Below, piece after piece: positions 34,205 to 44,019 of a DNA stretch of 64,000 nucleotides. The position numbers and the translations under genes were made by a program. The notes below the pieces were generated by a model. It worked only from the letters and a program-made list of their open reading frames with translations, was not told the DNA's origin and made no database searches. The stretch is from contig CP047423.1 of the NCBI GenBank assembly GCA_014058405.1, positions 806,001 to 870,000 of the forward strand, given 5' to 3'. Numbering within the stretch: the first letter of the stretch is position 1; every line of letters begins with the position of its first letter. The DNA comes from Candidatus Nitrospira kreftii (GTDB taxonomy: Bacteria > Nitrospirota > Nitrospiria > Nitrospirales > Nitrospiraceae).

Positions 34205-34494
34205 AGATCGATATGCATAGAGTCTTGGTTCAACCGTTACTGACTGAAAAGATTACCGGACTTCGAGAAAAAACCAATACCGTGGGTTTCGTGGTTCATC
34301 CCGAAGCGAATCGAGTTCAGATCAAGCAAGCGGTCGAGGCTCTGCTCAAGGTTAAGGTTGAGAAGGTCAATCTCATGAATGTTCGTGGGAAGGTTAAGCG
34401 GCTCGGTCGTTTTTCTGGTAAACGTTCTGATTGGAAGAAAGCTTTTGTCACACTTAAAGAAGGTGAAAAGCTGGAGATGTACGAAAGCGCCTAA
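34201..34494 (+). CDS. rplW: 50S ribosomal protein L23
   Basis: L23 (97 aa) sits at the tunnel exit and docks trigger factor and SRP. Conserved LVQPLLTEKITGLREKTN and VEKVNLMNVRGKVKRLGR are present. ATGA overlap with rplD implies coupled translation. Confidence 0.97.
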   Translation: MKIDMHRVLVQPLLTEKITGLREKTNTVGFVVHPEANRVQIKQAVEALLKVKVEKVNLMNVRGKVKRLGRFSGKRSDWKKAFVTLKEGEKLEMYESA

Positions 34495-34543
34495 TCTTGA
34501 TCTCGGTCTGTTCCGTAGGGTCTAGAGGGTAAAGGGGTATCGC

Positions 34544-35386
34544 ATGAGTTTAAAAGTCTACCGTCCAACATCCGCAGGTCGTCGAGGTATGACGGCCGTG
34601 GTGTCCAAGGAGCTTACTGAAAAAAAGCCGGAAAAGTCATTAACCTCGTTCCATTTGCGAAGCGGCGGCCGAAATAATAATGGACGGATAACTGTTAGAT
34701 TTCGCGGGGGTGGGCATAAGCGGCTATATCGAAAAATTGATTTTCGTCGAGACAAAGTCGGTATTTCAGCCAAGGTTACAGCTATTGAGTATGACCCGAA
34801 TCGATCTGCAAGGATAGCACTGTTGAGCTATCGAGACGGGGAGAAGCGGTATATCTTAGCTCCAGTCGGACTCAGTCTGAACGACGAAGTCCAATCTGGT
34901 CCACAGGCAGAAATCAGACCAGGGAATGCGCTTCCATTGATGAATATGCCGCTTGGTACGACCATTCATAACCTCGAATTGAAGGCTGGGAAGGGTGGTC
35001 AATTGATCCGAAGTGCCGGTGGGTTCGCGCAGGTCATGGGGCGTGACGGTGACTATGTACAGGTTCGACTGAAGTCTGGAGAAATGCGCAGAATCTTGGG
35101 CGTTTGTATGGCGACGGTCGGACAAGTCGGTAATGTGGATCATGAGAATGTCAGTGTCGGAAAAGCTGGACGGGGCCGATGGAAGGGGAAAAGGCCGCAT
35201 GTTCGCGGTGTGGTGATGAACCCGGTCGACCATCCGCATGGAGGGGGCGAAGGGAAATCAGGTCAGGGAAATCCACATCCTGTTTCGCCATGGGGGCTTC
35301 CGACGAAGGGCTACAAGACCAGGCAAAATAAAAAGACCGAGAAGTTTATCATTGCTCGACGAAAGTCAGGAGTGCGCAATGCCTAG
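34544..35386 (+). CDS. rplB: 50S ribosomal protein L2
   Basis: L2 (280 aa) is needed for subunit joining and peptide-bond formation. It begins [17 protein letters not shown] and contains [19 protein letters not shown] and the catalytic-region motif [13 protein letters not shown] with the key His. It overlaps rpsS by eight bases. Confidence 0.98.
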   Translation: MSLKVYRPTSAGRRGMTAVVSKELTEKKPEKSLTSFHLRSGGRNNNGRITVRFRGGGHKRLYRKIDFRRDKVGISAKVTAIEYDPNRSARIALLSYRDGEKRYILAPVGLSLNDEVQSGPQAEIRPGNALPLMNMPLGTTIHNLELKAGKGGQLIRSAGGFAQVMGRDGDYVQVRLKSGEMRRILGVCMATVGQVGNVDHENVSVGKAGRGRWKGKRPHVRGVVMNPVDHPHGGGEGKSGQGNPHPVSPWGLPTKGYKTRQNKKTEKFIIARRKSGVRNA

Positions 35387-35666
35387 ATCGGTAAGTAAAG
35401 GGGCGTTTATCGATGGTCATTTGCTCAAGAAAGTGGAGCAGATGAATCAGACGAAGGACCGTAGGTTGATCAAGACGTGGTCGCGTCGGTCGACAGTCGT
35501 CCCGGACATGATCGGCCATACCTTCGCTGTCCACAACGGGAAAAAATTTATCCCCGTGTTTGTGACTGAAAACATGGTCGGCCATAAGTTGGGCGAGTTT
35601 GCTCCAACGCGGTTTTTCAAGGGGCACGGACAGGCTAAGACTGAGAAGGCCGTCGCGCTGAAGTAG
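35379..35666 (+). CDS. rpsS: 30S ribosomal protein S19
   Basis: S19 (95 aa) starts [19 protein letters not shown] at 35379, with AGGAG six bases upstream inside the end of rplB. It has the conserved [20 protein letters not shown] block and [17 protein letters not shown] longer frame from 35238 lies inside rplB and is not real. Confidence 0.97.
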   Translation: MPRSVSKGAFIDGHLLKKVEQMNQTKDRRLIKTWSRRSTVVPDMIGHTFAVHNGKKFIPVFVTENMVGHKLGEFAPTRFFKGHGQAKTEKAVALK

Positions 35667-35708
35667 AAGCATTAACGATATAAGTTTATCGATCACAGGA
35701 TTTTGAAG

Positions 35709-36065
35709 ATGACTGAAGCACATGCAATTCTAAGATTTGTTCGTGTCGCGCCGCGAAAAGCTAAGCCGGTGATCGATATGATTCGTGGCAGGCAGGTGCC
35801 GATGGCGTTGGCTATCCTGAAGCACATTCCTCGGCATGCCGCTCGAGTTGTCGAAAAGATCGTTCGTTCCGCTGTGGCGAATGCGGAATTGAAGGAAATG
35901 GGAGATAGTGAATCCATGGTGATCTCCAAGGCCTTCGTCAATTGCGGCCCCACATACAAGCGGGTGCGCGCGCGGTCAATGGGAAGGGCGAACGCAATAC
36001 AGAAACGTACGAGTCACATCACCGTCGTGGTCACGGCACCAGAAGGTCCAGGCAATCACAAGTAG
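35709..36065 (+). CDS. rplV: 50S ribosomal protein L22
   Basis: L22 (118 aa) extends a beta hairpin into the exit tunnel. It has the conserved RFVRVAPRKAKPVIDMIRGR and ends with the hairpin GRANAIQKRTSHITVVV. ATG 35709 is preferred (AGGA 8 bases upstream) over the TTG two codons earlier. Confidence 0.97.
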   Translation: MTEAHAILRFVRVAPRKAKPVIDMIRGRQVPMALAILKHIPRHAARVVEKIVRSAVANAELKEMGDSESMVISKAFVNCGPTYKRVRARSMGRANAIQKRTSHITVVVTAPEGPGNHK

Positions 36066-36096
36066 GCTGATTCTCCTTTATTGAGGCATTTAGCGC

Positions 36097-36768
36097 ATGG
36101 GTCAAAAAACACATCCAATCGGTTATCGTCTTGGTTACAACTACACGTGGAGTTCTCGTTGGTATGCGGGGAAAGATTACGCCAAGCTTCTTCATCAAGA
36201 CGTCAAAATTAGGAAGATGGTTAAGGCTCGGCTCTATCACGCTGGGGTAGCAAAGGTTGAAATTGAACGTTCTGGAGATCAAACCAGAGTGATCATTCAT
36301 ACGGCCCGTCCTGGGATCATCATCGGCCGTAAAGGTGCAGAGGTTGATAAGTTGAAGGCCGACTTGGAAAAACAATACGGAGGGCAGGTCTACATCACAG
36401 TGAAGGAAATCAAAAAGCCTGAACTTGATGCCCAACTTGTCAGTGAGAATGTGGCAACTCAACTTGAAAAGCGAGTGGCCTTTCGTCGGGCTATGAAGCG
36501 CAGTGTTCAGTCAGCACTGCGGCTCGGTGCTCAGGGTATTAAAATTATGGTCGCTGGTCGATTAGGTGGCGCAGAGATCGCGCGAACGGAGTGGTATCGA
36601 GAAGGACGGGTGCCCTTGCACACGCTTCGTGCTGAAATTGATTATGGCTTCGCTGAAGCGCATACAACAATGGGGCAGATCGGAGTGAAGACTTGGATAT
36701 ACAAAGGCGAGCTTCTTCCTGTTCGGCCTATGAAAGCAGAATCATCTTTAGATCGCCGCTTTGGATGA
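36097..36768 (+). CDS. rpsC: 30S ribosomal protein S3
   Basis: S3 (223 aa) lines the mRNA entry channel. It begins [18 protein letters not shown], has a KH RNA-binding motif at [15 protein letters not shown] and the C-terminal [20 protein letters not shown]. Length and order are typical. Confidence 0.98.
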   Translation: MGQKTHPIGYRLGYNYTWSSRWYAGKDYAKLLHQDVKIRKMVKARLYHAGVAKVEIERSGDQTRVIIHTARPGIIIGRKGAEVDKLKADLEKQYGGQVYITVKEIKKPELDAQLVSENVATQLEKRVAFRRAMKRSVQSALRLGAQGIKIMVAGRLGGAEIARTEWYREGRVPLHTLRAEIDYGFAEAHTTMGQIGVKTWIYKGELLPVRPMKAESSLDRRFG

Positions 36769-36780
36769 GGAGATTGAGTC

Positions 36781-37197
36781 GTGTTAGCGCCTAAGAAAGT
36801 CAAATTCAGAAAAATGCAAAAGGGCCGAATGACGGGGAAGGCCTATCGTGGGGGGCAGATCACTTTGGGTGAATTCGGGTTAAAGGCTTTAGAGCCGGGG
36901 TGGGTCACAAGTCGCCAGATTGAAGCAGCGCGTATCGCCATTACTCGGCACGTGAAGCGTGGCGGGCAGGTCTGGACACGTATTTTCCCGGACAAACCTA
37001 TTACCAAAAAGCCAGCGGAAACTCGAATGGGAAAAGGAAAGGGTAATCCTGAGTACTGGGTGGCTGTTGTGAAGCCTGGTCGGATCCTTTATGAGATGGA
37101 TGGAGTCACTCCGGAAACTGCTCGAGAGGCGTTTCGGCTTGCGTCTCACAAGTTGCCTATCGCGACAAAGTTGGTTGTTCGTGGTGAGTTTGGCTAA
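36781..37197 (+). CDS. rplP: 50S ribosomal protein L16
   Basis: L16 (138 aa) contacts tRNA near the A site. It starts at GTG 36781 (AGGAG upstream) with [19 protein letters not shown] and includes [20 protein letters not shown] and [20 protein letters not shown]. Confidence 0.98.
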   Translation: MLAPKKVKFRKMQKGRMTGKAYRGGQITLGEFGLKALEPGWVTSRQIEAARIAITRHVKRGGQVWTRIFPDKPITKKPAETRMGKGKGNPEYWVAVVKPGRILYEMDGVTPETAREAFRLASHKLPIATKLVVRGEFG

Positions 37198-37235
37198 GTT
37201 CCTGCCGGTGTAAATAAAAGGCTAGGAGTGGGTAT

Positions 37236-37451
37236 ATGGCGTTAGACATAAAAGAACTTCGAAATATGAGTGTGGGCGAGCTTGCCGAGAAGGAAAAGCA
37301 GCTTGTGCAGGAGCTATTCAATCTGCGTTTTCAATTCGGTACTGGCCGTCTTGAAAATCCTATGCAGATTCGAAAAACCAAGCGGGATATCGCCCGGGTG
37401 AAGACGGTTCTTCAGCAGGGGATTGACCGAACTGAAGAGGCGAAGGGGTAA
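37236..37451 (+). CDS. rpmC: 50S ribosomal protein L29
   Basis: L29 (71 aa) is a two-helix protein near the tunnel exit. It reads LRNMSVGELAEKEKQLVQEL, then NLRFQFGTGRLENPMQIRK. AGGAG precedes the ATG. Confidence 0.97.
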   Translation: MALDIKELRNMSVGELAEKEKQLVQELFNLRFQFGTGRLENPMQIRKTKRDIARVKTVLQQGIDRTEEAKG

Positions 37452-37460
37452 AGGACGCTT

Positions 37461-37727
37461 ATGGCTGAAGTGGTGAAACGCCGCCATTGGTATGGCGATG
37501 TTGTCAGTAACAAAATGCAGAAGACAGTTGTCGTGGTGGTATCAAGGTCAGTTGTTCATCCGATCTACAAAAAAGTTCTCAGGCGAGTAACGAGATTGAA
37601 AGCTCATGACGAAAGTGGTGTCTGTAAAGTGGGAGATCGGGTCAAGCTTGTCCAGACGAGACCGCTGAGCAAAGAAAAGAATTGGCGTGTCGTGCAGGTT
37701 ATGGAAAAAGGACAGCCTGAAAAGTAG
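37461..37727 (+). CDS. rpsQ: 30S ribosomal protein S17
   Basis: S17 (88 aa), an OB-fold primary 16S rRNA binder. It contains GDVVSNKMQKTVVVVVSR and KAHDESGVCKVGDRVKLVQT, followed by RPLSKEKNWRV. It is nine bases after rpmC. Confidence 0.97.
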   Translation: MAEVVKRRHWYGDVVSNKMQKTVVVVVSRSVVHPIYKKVLRRVTRLKAHDESGVCKVGDRVKLVQTRPLSKEKNWRVVQVMEKGQPEK

Positions 37728-37778
37728 AAGGAACTTTTCTTTGGCTTCTACACTCGTGATACCCGTAGGAAGATCGCA

Positions 37779-38147
37779 ATGATTCAGAACTATACATATA
37801 TGGATGTGGCTGACAATTCTGGGGCCAAACAGGCCATGTGCTTTCATGTCTTTGGAGGCACAAGACGGCGCTATGCATCGTTAGGCGATATTGTGGTAGT
37901 GGCTGTCAAAGAGGCTATACCTCAGGCGAGTGTGAAGAAGGGTGACGTGAGTCGAGCTGTCATTGTTCGAACGACAAAAGAAGTTCGACGAGAAGATGGA
38001 TCGTATATCAAGTTCGATCGGAATGCGTGTGTCCTGATCAATAAAGACGGTGAACCGATTGGAACTCGTATCTTCGGACCTGTTGCCCGGGAGCTTCGCT
38101 GGAAGAAATTCATGAAGATTATTTCCCTGGCCCCAGAGGTTTTGTGA
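37779..38147 (+). CDS. rplN: 50S ribosomal protein L14
   Basis: L14 (122 aa) forms an intersubunit bridge. It begins [20 protein letters not shown] and contains [20 protein letters not shown] and [13 protein letters not shown]. It opens the spc-operon segment. Confidence 0.98.
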   Translation: MIQNYTYMDVADNSGAKQAMCFHVFGGTRRRYASLGDIVVVAVKEAIPQASVKKGDVSRAVIVRTTKEVRREDGSYIKFDRNACVLINKDGEPIGTRIFGPVARELRWKKFMKIISLAPEVL

Positions 38148-38166
38148 AGAGGAGCGAGCGAGGAGC

Positions 38167-38499
38167 ATGGTGGAAGCACTGAGAAAAAGTAGAATTCGCA
38201 AAGGGGATACGGTTGTCGTGGTTTCTGGCCGTGAACGAGGGAAGACAGGCAAGGTACTTTCCGTTGACCTCCGGGCCGGTAAAGTGACTGTGGAAAAGTT
38301 GAATATTATCAAGCGACATACAAAGCCGAATCAAAAAGCGAAGCAGGGGGGTATTTTAGAGCGAGAAGCCCCACTGCAGATTTCAAACGTCATGTTTTTT
38401 TGCCCGGTGACGCAAAAACCTACGCGAGTCGGTATTCGCCTTTTAGAAGACGGGCGGCGGGTGCGCTTTAGTAAGAAATCCAACGAGACTGTGGAATAG
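38167..38499 (+). CDS. rplX: 50S ribosomal protein L24
   Basis: L24 (110 aa) starts assembly of the 50S subunit. A KOW motif is visible in [20 protein letters not shown], followed by [20 protein letters not shown]. Length is normal. Confidence 0.97.
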   Translation: MVEALRKSRIRKGDTVVVVSGRERGKTGKVLSVDLRAGKVTVEKLNIIKRHTKPNQKAKQGGILEREAPLQISNVMFFCPVTQKPTRVGIRLLEDGRRVRFSKKSNETVE

Positions 38500-38508
38500 G
38501 GTTAGGTG

Positions 38509-39156
38509 ATGGCTAAGGAACCGAAAAATCAATCGAGCAAATCCTCTGAACGAAAGAGTACGAAGAAGGAAGCTTCAGCTCCGCAATTGGACCAGGGAAG
38601 TGAGGAGTCGAAGTTCCGCCCACGGCTTCGCGATATGTATGAACAGAAAGTCATTCCGGCGCTGATGAAAGAGTTTGGGTATAAGAACCTGATGCAAGTA
38701 CCCAAGCTTGAGCGTGTGGTGTTGAACGTTGGAATGGGCGAGGCCATTCAGAATGTGAAGTTATTAGAGAGTGCCGTCACTGAATTGGGGATGATTACAG
38801 GGCAAAAACCGGTTGTCACGAGAGCGAAGAAAGCCATTGCTGGTTTCAAGCTGAGGCAAGGATTGCCGATTGGTGCTAAGGTGACACTCCGGAGTCGACG
38901 GATGTATGAATTCTTCGATCGGTTGGTATCGTTGGCACTGCCTCGTATCCGTGACTTCCGAGGGGTATCCCCCAAAGCGTTCGATGGTCGAGGTAATTAT
39001 ACGCTTGGGTTGAAAGAGCAGCTGATCTTCCCGGAAATCAAGTACGATGAAGTGGCATCCATTCATGGCATGGATATTACGGTGGTCACCACAGCCAAGA
39101 CAAACGACGAAGGAAAGGCTCTTCTGAAACATCTTGGAATGCCGTTCCGCGCGTGA
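38509..39156 (+). CDS. rplE: 50S ribosomal protein L5 with N-terminal extension
   Basis: L5 (215 aa) binds 5S rRNA. The core starts at [20 protein letters not shown] and includes [15 protein letters not shown] and the C-terminal [20 protein letters not shown]. About 38 extra residues precede the core ([20 protein letters not shown] and on), rich in Lys, Ser and Glu and probably disordered. The ATG at 38509 has only a modest ribosome binding site, but no later start gives a full core. Confidence 0.94.
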   Translation: MAKEPKNQSSKSSERKSTKKEASAPQLDQGSEESKFRPRLRDMYEQKVIPALMKEFGYKNLMQVPKLERVVLNVGMGEAIQNVKLLESAVTELGMITGQKPVVTRAKKAIAGFKLRQGLPIGAKVTLRSRRMYEFFDRLVSLALPRIRDFRGVSPKAFDGRGNYTLGLKEQLIFPEIKYDEVASIHGMDITVVTTAKTNDEGKALLKHLGMPFRA

Positions 39157-39201
39157 GAATGGTGGGATGGCGATGGTGTTGTTGGATGGGAGGGGTGATT
39201 T

Positions 39202-39387
39202 GTGTCACGATTAGCGCTGAGAAATAAGGCAGCGACAAAGCAGAAGTTTTCCACACGAGAGTATCACCGCTGTGGAGTCTGCGGTCGAGTGCGTGGCTAT
39301 CTTCGTCGGTTTCGAATGTGTCGAATTTGTTTTCGCATGATGACGTTGCGTGGGGAGATTCCTGGAGTTCGGAAATCTAGCTGGTAG
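39202..39387 (+). CDS. rpsN: 30S ribosomal protein S14, zinc-binding short form
   Basis: This is the 61-aa type Z S14. It begins at GTG 39202 ([20 protein letters not shown]) and has the zinc ligands CGVC and CRIC. The long zinc-free form is not seen in this window. Confidence 0.97.
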   Translation: MSRLALRNKAATKQKFSTREYHRCGVCGRVRGYLRRFRMCRICFRMMTLRGEIPGVRKSSW

Positions 39388-39436
39388 CTGGTGTTCTCAC
39401 GCTGATGGCTGTCAATAGAGAATAGAAGGGGATAGC

Positions 39437-39832
39437 ATGGTTACCGATCCAATCGGCGATCTTTTGGTTCGTTTGAAGAATGGTGCTCAGCGCCGTTTTG
39501 AAACAGTCACGGTTCCCACCTCAAAATTGAAACGAGCAATTTTAGAAATTTTGAAGCGGGAAGGTTATGTCGACTCGATCGAAGATGAGGTGCGGGATGG
39601 TCATCCTGTTCTGAACGTGCGGCTTCGATACATAGGCGAAGGACAGCCTATGATTACTGGCTTGGAGCGTATTAGCAAACCAGGGCGCCGTGTGTATGTT
39701 GGTAGTGAGGATATTAGAAAAGTTCGCAATGGTATTGGCTTATCCATTCTCTCCACTTCGAAGGGAATTATGACTGATCAAGAATCTCGCAAGAGTCATC
39801 TTGGAGGCGAGGTTCTTTGCTCGGTATGGTAA
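39437..39832 (+). CDS. rpsH: 30S ribosomal protein S8
   Basis: S8 (131 aa) binds the central domain of 16S rRNA and represses the spc operon in E. coli. It begins MVTDPIGDLLVRLKNGAQRR and ends with GIGLSILSTSKGIMTD and GGEVLCSVW. Confidence 0.98.
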   Translation: MVTDPIGDLLVRLKNGAQRRFETVTVPTSKLKRAILEILKREGYVDSIEDEVRDGHPVLNVRLRYIGEGQPMITGLERISKPGRRVYVGSEDIRKVRNGIGLSILSTSKGIMTDQESRKSHLGGEVLCSVW

Positions 39833-39868
39833 GTCGGTTCAATCTCGATTGAAGGATAGAAATACGCT

Positions 39869-40405
39869 ATGTCTCGCATTGGGAAAAAACCAATTGCCAT
39901 TCCTGGTGGAGTGGAAGTCAAAGTCGCTGGAACCACGGTGTCGGTTAAGGGGCCACTCGGAAAGTTAGATTGGTCTCTCGTGCATGGGGTGAAGGTGGCG
40001 GTCAGTGATGGCCAGCTCATTGTCGATCGTGCAAACGATGATCGAAAGGTGAGAGCGTTGCATGGCCTGACCCGTGCGGAGCTGAACAACATGATTCAGG
40101 GTGTTACGAAAGGCTACGAACGTTCGCTTGAAATTACCGGAGTCGGGTACAAGACTCAGCTTCAGGGTCGGACGTTAAGCTTCAATGTTGGATACATTAA
40201 TCCGGTGATCTATCAAGTGCCGGCAGGTATCGATGTAAAGGTTGATAAGCAGACACTGATCAACCTCAAGGGCGTTGATAAGCGATTGGTAGGTCAGGTT
40301 GCAGCTGATCTGCGCGCCATTAAACCGCCGGATGTCTATAAGCAAAAGGGTGTCCGGTATGCTGGTGAAATCTTGCGGAAAAAAGAAGGCAAGACAGGGA
40401 AGTAG
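39869..40405 (+). CDS. rplF: 50S ribosomal protein L6
   Basis: L6 (178 aa) has two alpha/beta repeats near the factor-binding site. It begins MSRIGKKPIAIPGGVEVKVA and ends with the conserved KPPDVYKQKGVRYAGEILRK. Length is normal. Confidence 0.98.
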   Translation: MSRIGKKPIAIPGGVEVKVAGTTVSVKGPLGKLDWSLVHGVKVAVSDGQLIVDRANDDRKVRALHGLTRAELNNMIQGVTKGYERSLEITGVGYKTQLQGRTLSFNVGYINPVIYQVPAGIDVKVDKQTLINLKGVDKRLVGQVAADLRAIKPPDVYKQKGVRYAGEILRKKEGKTGK

Positions 40406-40414
40406 GAACTCACG

Positions 40415-40780
40415 ATGAATGCGGCAAACAAGGTTCAACAACTTGAGCGACGACGGCGTCGGGTGCGACAGGTCATTCTAGGGACGTCCGAGCGACCACG
40501 ATTAAACGTCTTTAGAAGCACGGCCCATATCTACGCCCAAATTATCGATGATATTCGGGGTACGACGTTGGCTGCTGCCTCGTCACTTGATAAGGCGCTT
40601 CGCACAACCCTCAAGTCAACTGGTGGAATTGAAGCGGCCAAAGCAGTTGGCAAATTGATAGCGGATCGTGCCAAGGCTGCAAAGGTCACAACGGTCGTTT
40701 TTGACCGAGGGGGACGGATGTATCATGGCCGTATCAAAGCCCTTGCGGATGCCTCCCGTGAGGGAGGATTGAAATTTTAG
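40415..40780 (+). CDS. rplR: 50S ribosomal protein L18
   Basis: L18 (121 aa) binds 5S rRNA with L5. It contains [20 protein letters not shown] and ends [20 protein letters not shown]. It starts nine bases after rplF. Confidence 0.97.
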   Translation: MNAANKVQQLERRRRRVRQVILGTSERPRLNVFRSTAHIYAQIIDDIRGTTLAAASSLDKALRTTLKSTGGIEAAKAVGKLIADRAKAAKVTTVVFDRGGRMYHGRIKALADASREGGLKF

Positions 40781-40868
40781 GCTCATATGGGGTCAGAGGC
40801 GAGAGAATGGTAGCGCGAGTAAGTCTCTTAATGAATTGTCGGCGAACTTAGGACTGAGGGGTACGAGC

Positions 40869-41378
40869 GTGCGAGTCAATCCCGATGAATTAAACCTGAA
40901 AGATAAAGTCGTATTCATCAACCGAGTTGCAAAGGTTGTCAAGGGAGGCAAACGCTTCAACTTCTGTGCTCTCGTCGTCGTTGGTGATGGCCATGGGTGG
41001 GTCGGTATCGGGAAGGGAAAGGCTGCCGAAGTTCCGGTTGCGATTTCTAAGGCTGTCGAGCAGGCGAAGAAACATCTCGTTCATGTCCCGCTCAAAGGTG
41101 GGACTATCCCGCATGAAGTACACGGTTTGTTCGGAGCGGAACACGTGTTGCTGAAACCCGCGGTCGATGGAACGGGTATCATCGCCGGGGGCGCCGTTCG
41201 TGCCGTTGTGGAATTAGTCGGTGCCCACAATATTATTGCGAAAACTCTTGGGCGCGGCAATCCCTTCAATACCGTTCGTGCCACTCTTGACGGACTAACC
41301 CAGCTCAGAAATTTGGACGATGTCCTTCGCTTCCGCCGGCAAGCTGTCGCCGAAGGGCGAGAAAGGGCAACGATCTAA
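40869..41378 (+). CDS. rpsE: 30S ribosomal protein S5
   Basis: S5 (169 aa) shapes translational accuracy at the mRNA entry side. It has [20 protein letters not shown] and [20 protein letters not shown]. The GTG at 40869 was chosen because GAGGGG lies 7 bases upstream and the length then matches the family; a TTG at 40836 gives a longer variant. Confidence 0.96.
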   Translation: MRVNPDELNLKDKVVFINRVAKVVKGGKRFNFCALVVVGDGHGWVGIGKGKAAEVPVAISKAVEQAKKHLVHVPLKGGTIPHEVHGLFGAEHVLLKPAVDGTGIIAGGAVRAVVELVGAHNIIAKTLGRGNPFNTVRATLDGLTQLRNLDDVLRFRRQAVAEGRERATI

Positions 41379-41600
41379 ATGAGTGCAGCGCGATCGTCAT
41401 CAAAAACTTCGCCATCAAAAGCGAATAACGTGCGAGTAACATTGAAGCGGAGTCCAATCGGAACGCCAGAGCGACATCGACTTGTTTTGCGTGGTCTGGG
41501 TCTCCGACACATTCGTCAAACAGTTGTCCGTCCTGATACGCCACAAGTACGAGGGATGATTCAAAAAGTTGGGTATCTTCTTGAGGTTGGCAAGCCATGA
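41379..41600 (+). CDS. rpmD: 50S ribosomal protein L30
   Basis: L30 (73 aa) has the core [20 protein letters not shown] and ends [14 protein letters not shown]. About 15 Ser/Lys-rich residues precede the core ([17 protein letters not shown]). The ATG abuts the rpsE stop and the 3' end overlaps rplO by four bases. Confidence 0.95.
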   Translation: MSAARSSSKTSPSKANNVRVTLKRSPIGTPERHRLVLRGLGLRHIRQTVVRPDTPQVRGMIQKVGYLLEVGKP

Positions 41601-42046
41601 ATCTTCATGAATTGGCCCCAGCAAGAGGGGCAAAAAAACGACGTAAGCGTATTGGGCGTGGGCCGGGTTCCGGTCATGGAAAGACTGCCACCAAGGGGCA
41701 TAAAGGGTTACTGGCTCGATCTGGGGGAGGTAAGCGTCCCGGTTTCGAGGGTGGACAGATGCCGTTGGTGCGTCGGCTTCCAAAGTTTGGTTTCAGGAAC
41801 CCATCAAGAGTGGAATATGCCATCGTCAATCTGACAAGTCTTGTAGATTGGACAGGAAGCCAAACCATCACTCCACAGGCGATGGTTGATGCTGGATTAG
41901 TGAAGCGGAAAAAACGACCGATCAAGATTCTAGGTAACGGCGAACTAAAGAAGCCTCTCGTCGTGCAGGCTCATAAATTCAGTAAGTCGGCAGAGGCGAA
42001 AATCCAAGCGGCCGGAGGGCGAGTCGAGGTTATCGGCGGTGCTTGA
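41597..42046 (+). CDS. rplO: 50S ribosomal protein L15
   Basis: L15 (149 aa) contains the basic, Gly-rich N-terminal region [20 protein letters not shown] and [18 protein letters not shown]. The secY start overlaps its end by eight bases. Confidence 0.97.
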   Translation: MNLHELAPARGAKKRRKRIGRGPGSGHGKTATKGHKGLLARSGGGKRPGFEGGQMPLVRRLPKFGFRNPSRVEYAIVNLTSLVDWTGSQTITPQAMVDAGLVKRKKRPIKILGNGELKKPLVVQAHKFSKSAEAKIQAAGGRVEVIGGA

Positions 42047-43358
42047 GCGGCTCCTCACCAGTTTTCAGAATATCTTTAAGATTCCCGAGCTGCGTACTCG
42101 CGTTCTGTTCACGCTCGGAATGTTGGTCGTCTATCGTGTGGGCTCACATATTCCAACTCCTGGTATCAACGGAGAAGCCCTGTCAGAATTTTTACAGAAA
42201 CAGGGTGGCGCTCTCTTAGGGTTTCTCGATATTTTTTCAGGCGGTTCGTTGTCACGCCTGACGATCTTTGCGCTGGGCATCATGCCATACATCAGCGCGT
42301 CGATCATTCTTCAATTATTGACGGTCGTCGTTCCGCATTTGACCAAGTTGGCCAAGGAGGGTGAACGAGGCCGTAAAAAGATTATTCAGTACACGCGGTT
42401 CGGAACGATTGGTATCGCTCTGATTCAAGGGTTTGGCATTGCGGTTGGATTGGAGCAAATGAATCAGGGGGCGTTTGTGCTCACAGCCGGATGGGGATTC
42501 CGTCTTATGACGGTGATCACGCTCACAGCAGGAACCGGCTTCTTGATGTGGCTGGGTGAGCAGATCACCGAGAGAGGCGTTGGAAATGGGATCTCGTTAA
42601 TCATTTTTGCCGGAATCGTGGCGCGGCTCCCATCGGCGGTCGCACAGACCTACAATTTGTATGAGATCGGCCAGCTCAACGCGTTCTTACTGGTTGCCTT
42701 GGGTCTACTCATGGTCGCTGTTGTGGCCGCAATCGTTTTTTTGGAAAGCGGGCGACGAAAGATACCGGTTCAGTATGCGAAGCGAGTGGTTGGACGAAGG
42801 GTTTATGGGGGACAGAGCACGCATATTCCATTGAAGATCAATACAGCAGGCGTGATTCCTCCCATATTTGCCTCGTCGATCATTGCGTTTCCTGCGACCA
42901 TAGCCGGGTTCTTTGAGACCCCATGGATAAAATCTATCGGAATGCAGTTAGCCCCTGGATCGCTTCTCTACACGTTGATGTATGTGGGGCTGATTGTCTT
43001 TTTCTGTTTCTTTTACACGGCGGTCGTCCTTAACCCTGTCGATATGGCTGACAACATGAAAAAGTACGGAGGCTTCATTCCAGGGATCAGGCCAGGGCAG
43101 CGGACTTCCGATTATATCTACAATGTTCTGACGAAAATTACGTTCGCCGGTGCTATTTACCTTGCAATTGTCTGTGTAATTCCTGAATTCCTTATTTACA
43201 AGTTGAATGTCCCTTTTTATTTCGGGGGAACATCTCTGCTCATTGTAATTGGGGTCGGGCTCGATACCGCTCAGCAGATTGAATCTCACATGTTGATGCG
43301 CAACTACGAGGGGTTTTTAGGTAAAGGGATGGCTCCGTTACGTGGAAGAAGTGGTTAA
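42039..43358 (+). CDS. secY: Protein translocase subunit SecY
   Basis: SecY (439 aa) is the channel of the inner-membrane Sec translocon, with about ten membrane helices. It begins at GTG 42039 (GAGG upstream) with [20 protein letters not shown] and contains GIMPYISASIILQLL and the cytosolic loop RKIPVQYAKRVVGRR. It ends with MLMRNYEGFLGKG. It partners the SecE encoded earlier in the window. Confidence 0.98.
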   Translation: MLERLLTSFQNIFKIPELRTRVLFTLGMLVVYRVGSHIPTPGINGEALSEFLQKQGGALLGFLDIFSGGSLSRLTIFALGIMPYISASIILQLLTVVVPHLTKLAKEGERGRKKIIQYTRFGTIGIALIQGFGIAVGLEQMNQGAFVLTAGWGFRLMTVITLTAGTGFLMWLGEQITERGVGNGISLIIFAGIVARLPSAVAQTYNLYEIGQLNAFLLVALGLLMVAVVAAIVFLESGRRKIPVQYAKRVVGRRVYGGQSTHIPLKINTAGVIPPIFASSIIAFPATIAGFFETPWIKSIGMQLAPGSLLYTLMYVGLIVFFCFFYTAVVLNPVDMADNMKKYGGFIPGIRPGQRTSDYIYNVLTKITFAGAIYLAIVCVIPEFLIYKLNVPFYFGGTSLLIVIGVGLDTAQQIESHMLMRNYEGFLGKGMAPLRGRSG

Positions 43359-43362
43359 GGCT

Positions 43363-44019
43363 ATGAGGTTGGTGTTCCTTGGTGCTCCGGGGGTTGGGAA
43401 AGGTACCCAGGCTGATAAGGCTGCAGCTCACTATGGCATCTGTAAGATCTCGACCGGTGATCTGCTTCGAGAGGCGGTTCGCAGTCAGACTCCTCTTGGC
43501 CTCGAAGCCAAAGAGCATATGGATCGAGGAGGATTAGTTCCTGACTCAGTGGTAATTGGATTAGTGCGAGAAAAGCTGGCAGATTCATCCAATGCATCCG
43601 GGTTTATTCTGGATGGATTCCCACGAACGGTTCCTCAGGCCGAAGCACTCGCTAAAGTGTTGAACGAACGAGGTCTGCATTTAGATCGCGTGATTAACTT
43701 CGAGGTCTCTCGAGAAGAAATCGTAAGACGTCTGAGTGGGCGTCGGAGTTGTCCTAAGTGCCAATCGATCTATCACGTCGACTTTGCTCCATCAAAGAGG
43801 GGAAGTGAGTGTGAGCGGTGTGGAGAAACATTGACTCAACGCAGCGATGATCAGCAAGAGGCGATTGAAACGCGGCTCCGTGTCTATGAAGAACAAACGT
43901 CACCATTGATCAGTTTTTATGAGAAGCAGCATGTGTTGTCGCATCTCAATGGTGCCGAGACGGTGGACACCGTGTCCCAAAATATCTTACAGATGCTGGC
44001 AACATACCAGACGGCATGA
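43363..44019 (+). CDS. adk: Adenylate kinase with zinc lid
   Basis: Adenylate kinase (218 aa) converts ATP and AMP to two ADP. The P-loop is GAPGVGKGTQ near the N-terminus, followed by the AMP site DLLREAVR and FILDGFPRT. The lid domain has four cysteines (CPKC and CERC), so it is the zinc-binding long form. The ATG at 43363 gives the standard start MRLVFLGAPGVGKG, four bases after the secY stop; the longer GTG at 43342 overlaps secY. Confidence 0.97.
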   Translation: MRLVFLGAPGVGKGTQADKAAAHYGICKISTGDLLREAVRSQTPLGLEAKEHMDRGGLVPDSVVIGLVREKLADSSNASGFILDGFPRTVPQAEALAKVLNERGLHLDRVINFEVSREEIVRRLSGRRSCPKCQSIYHVDFAPSKRGSECERCGETLTQRSDDQQEAIETRLRVYEEQTSPLISFYEKQHVLSHLNGAETVDTVSQNILQMLATYQTA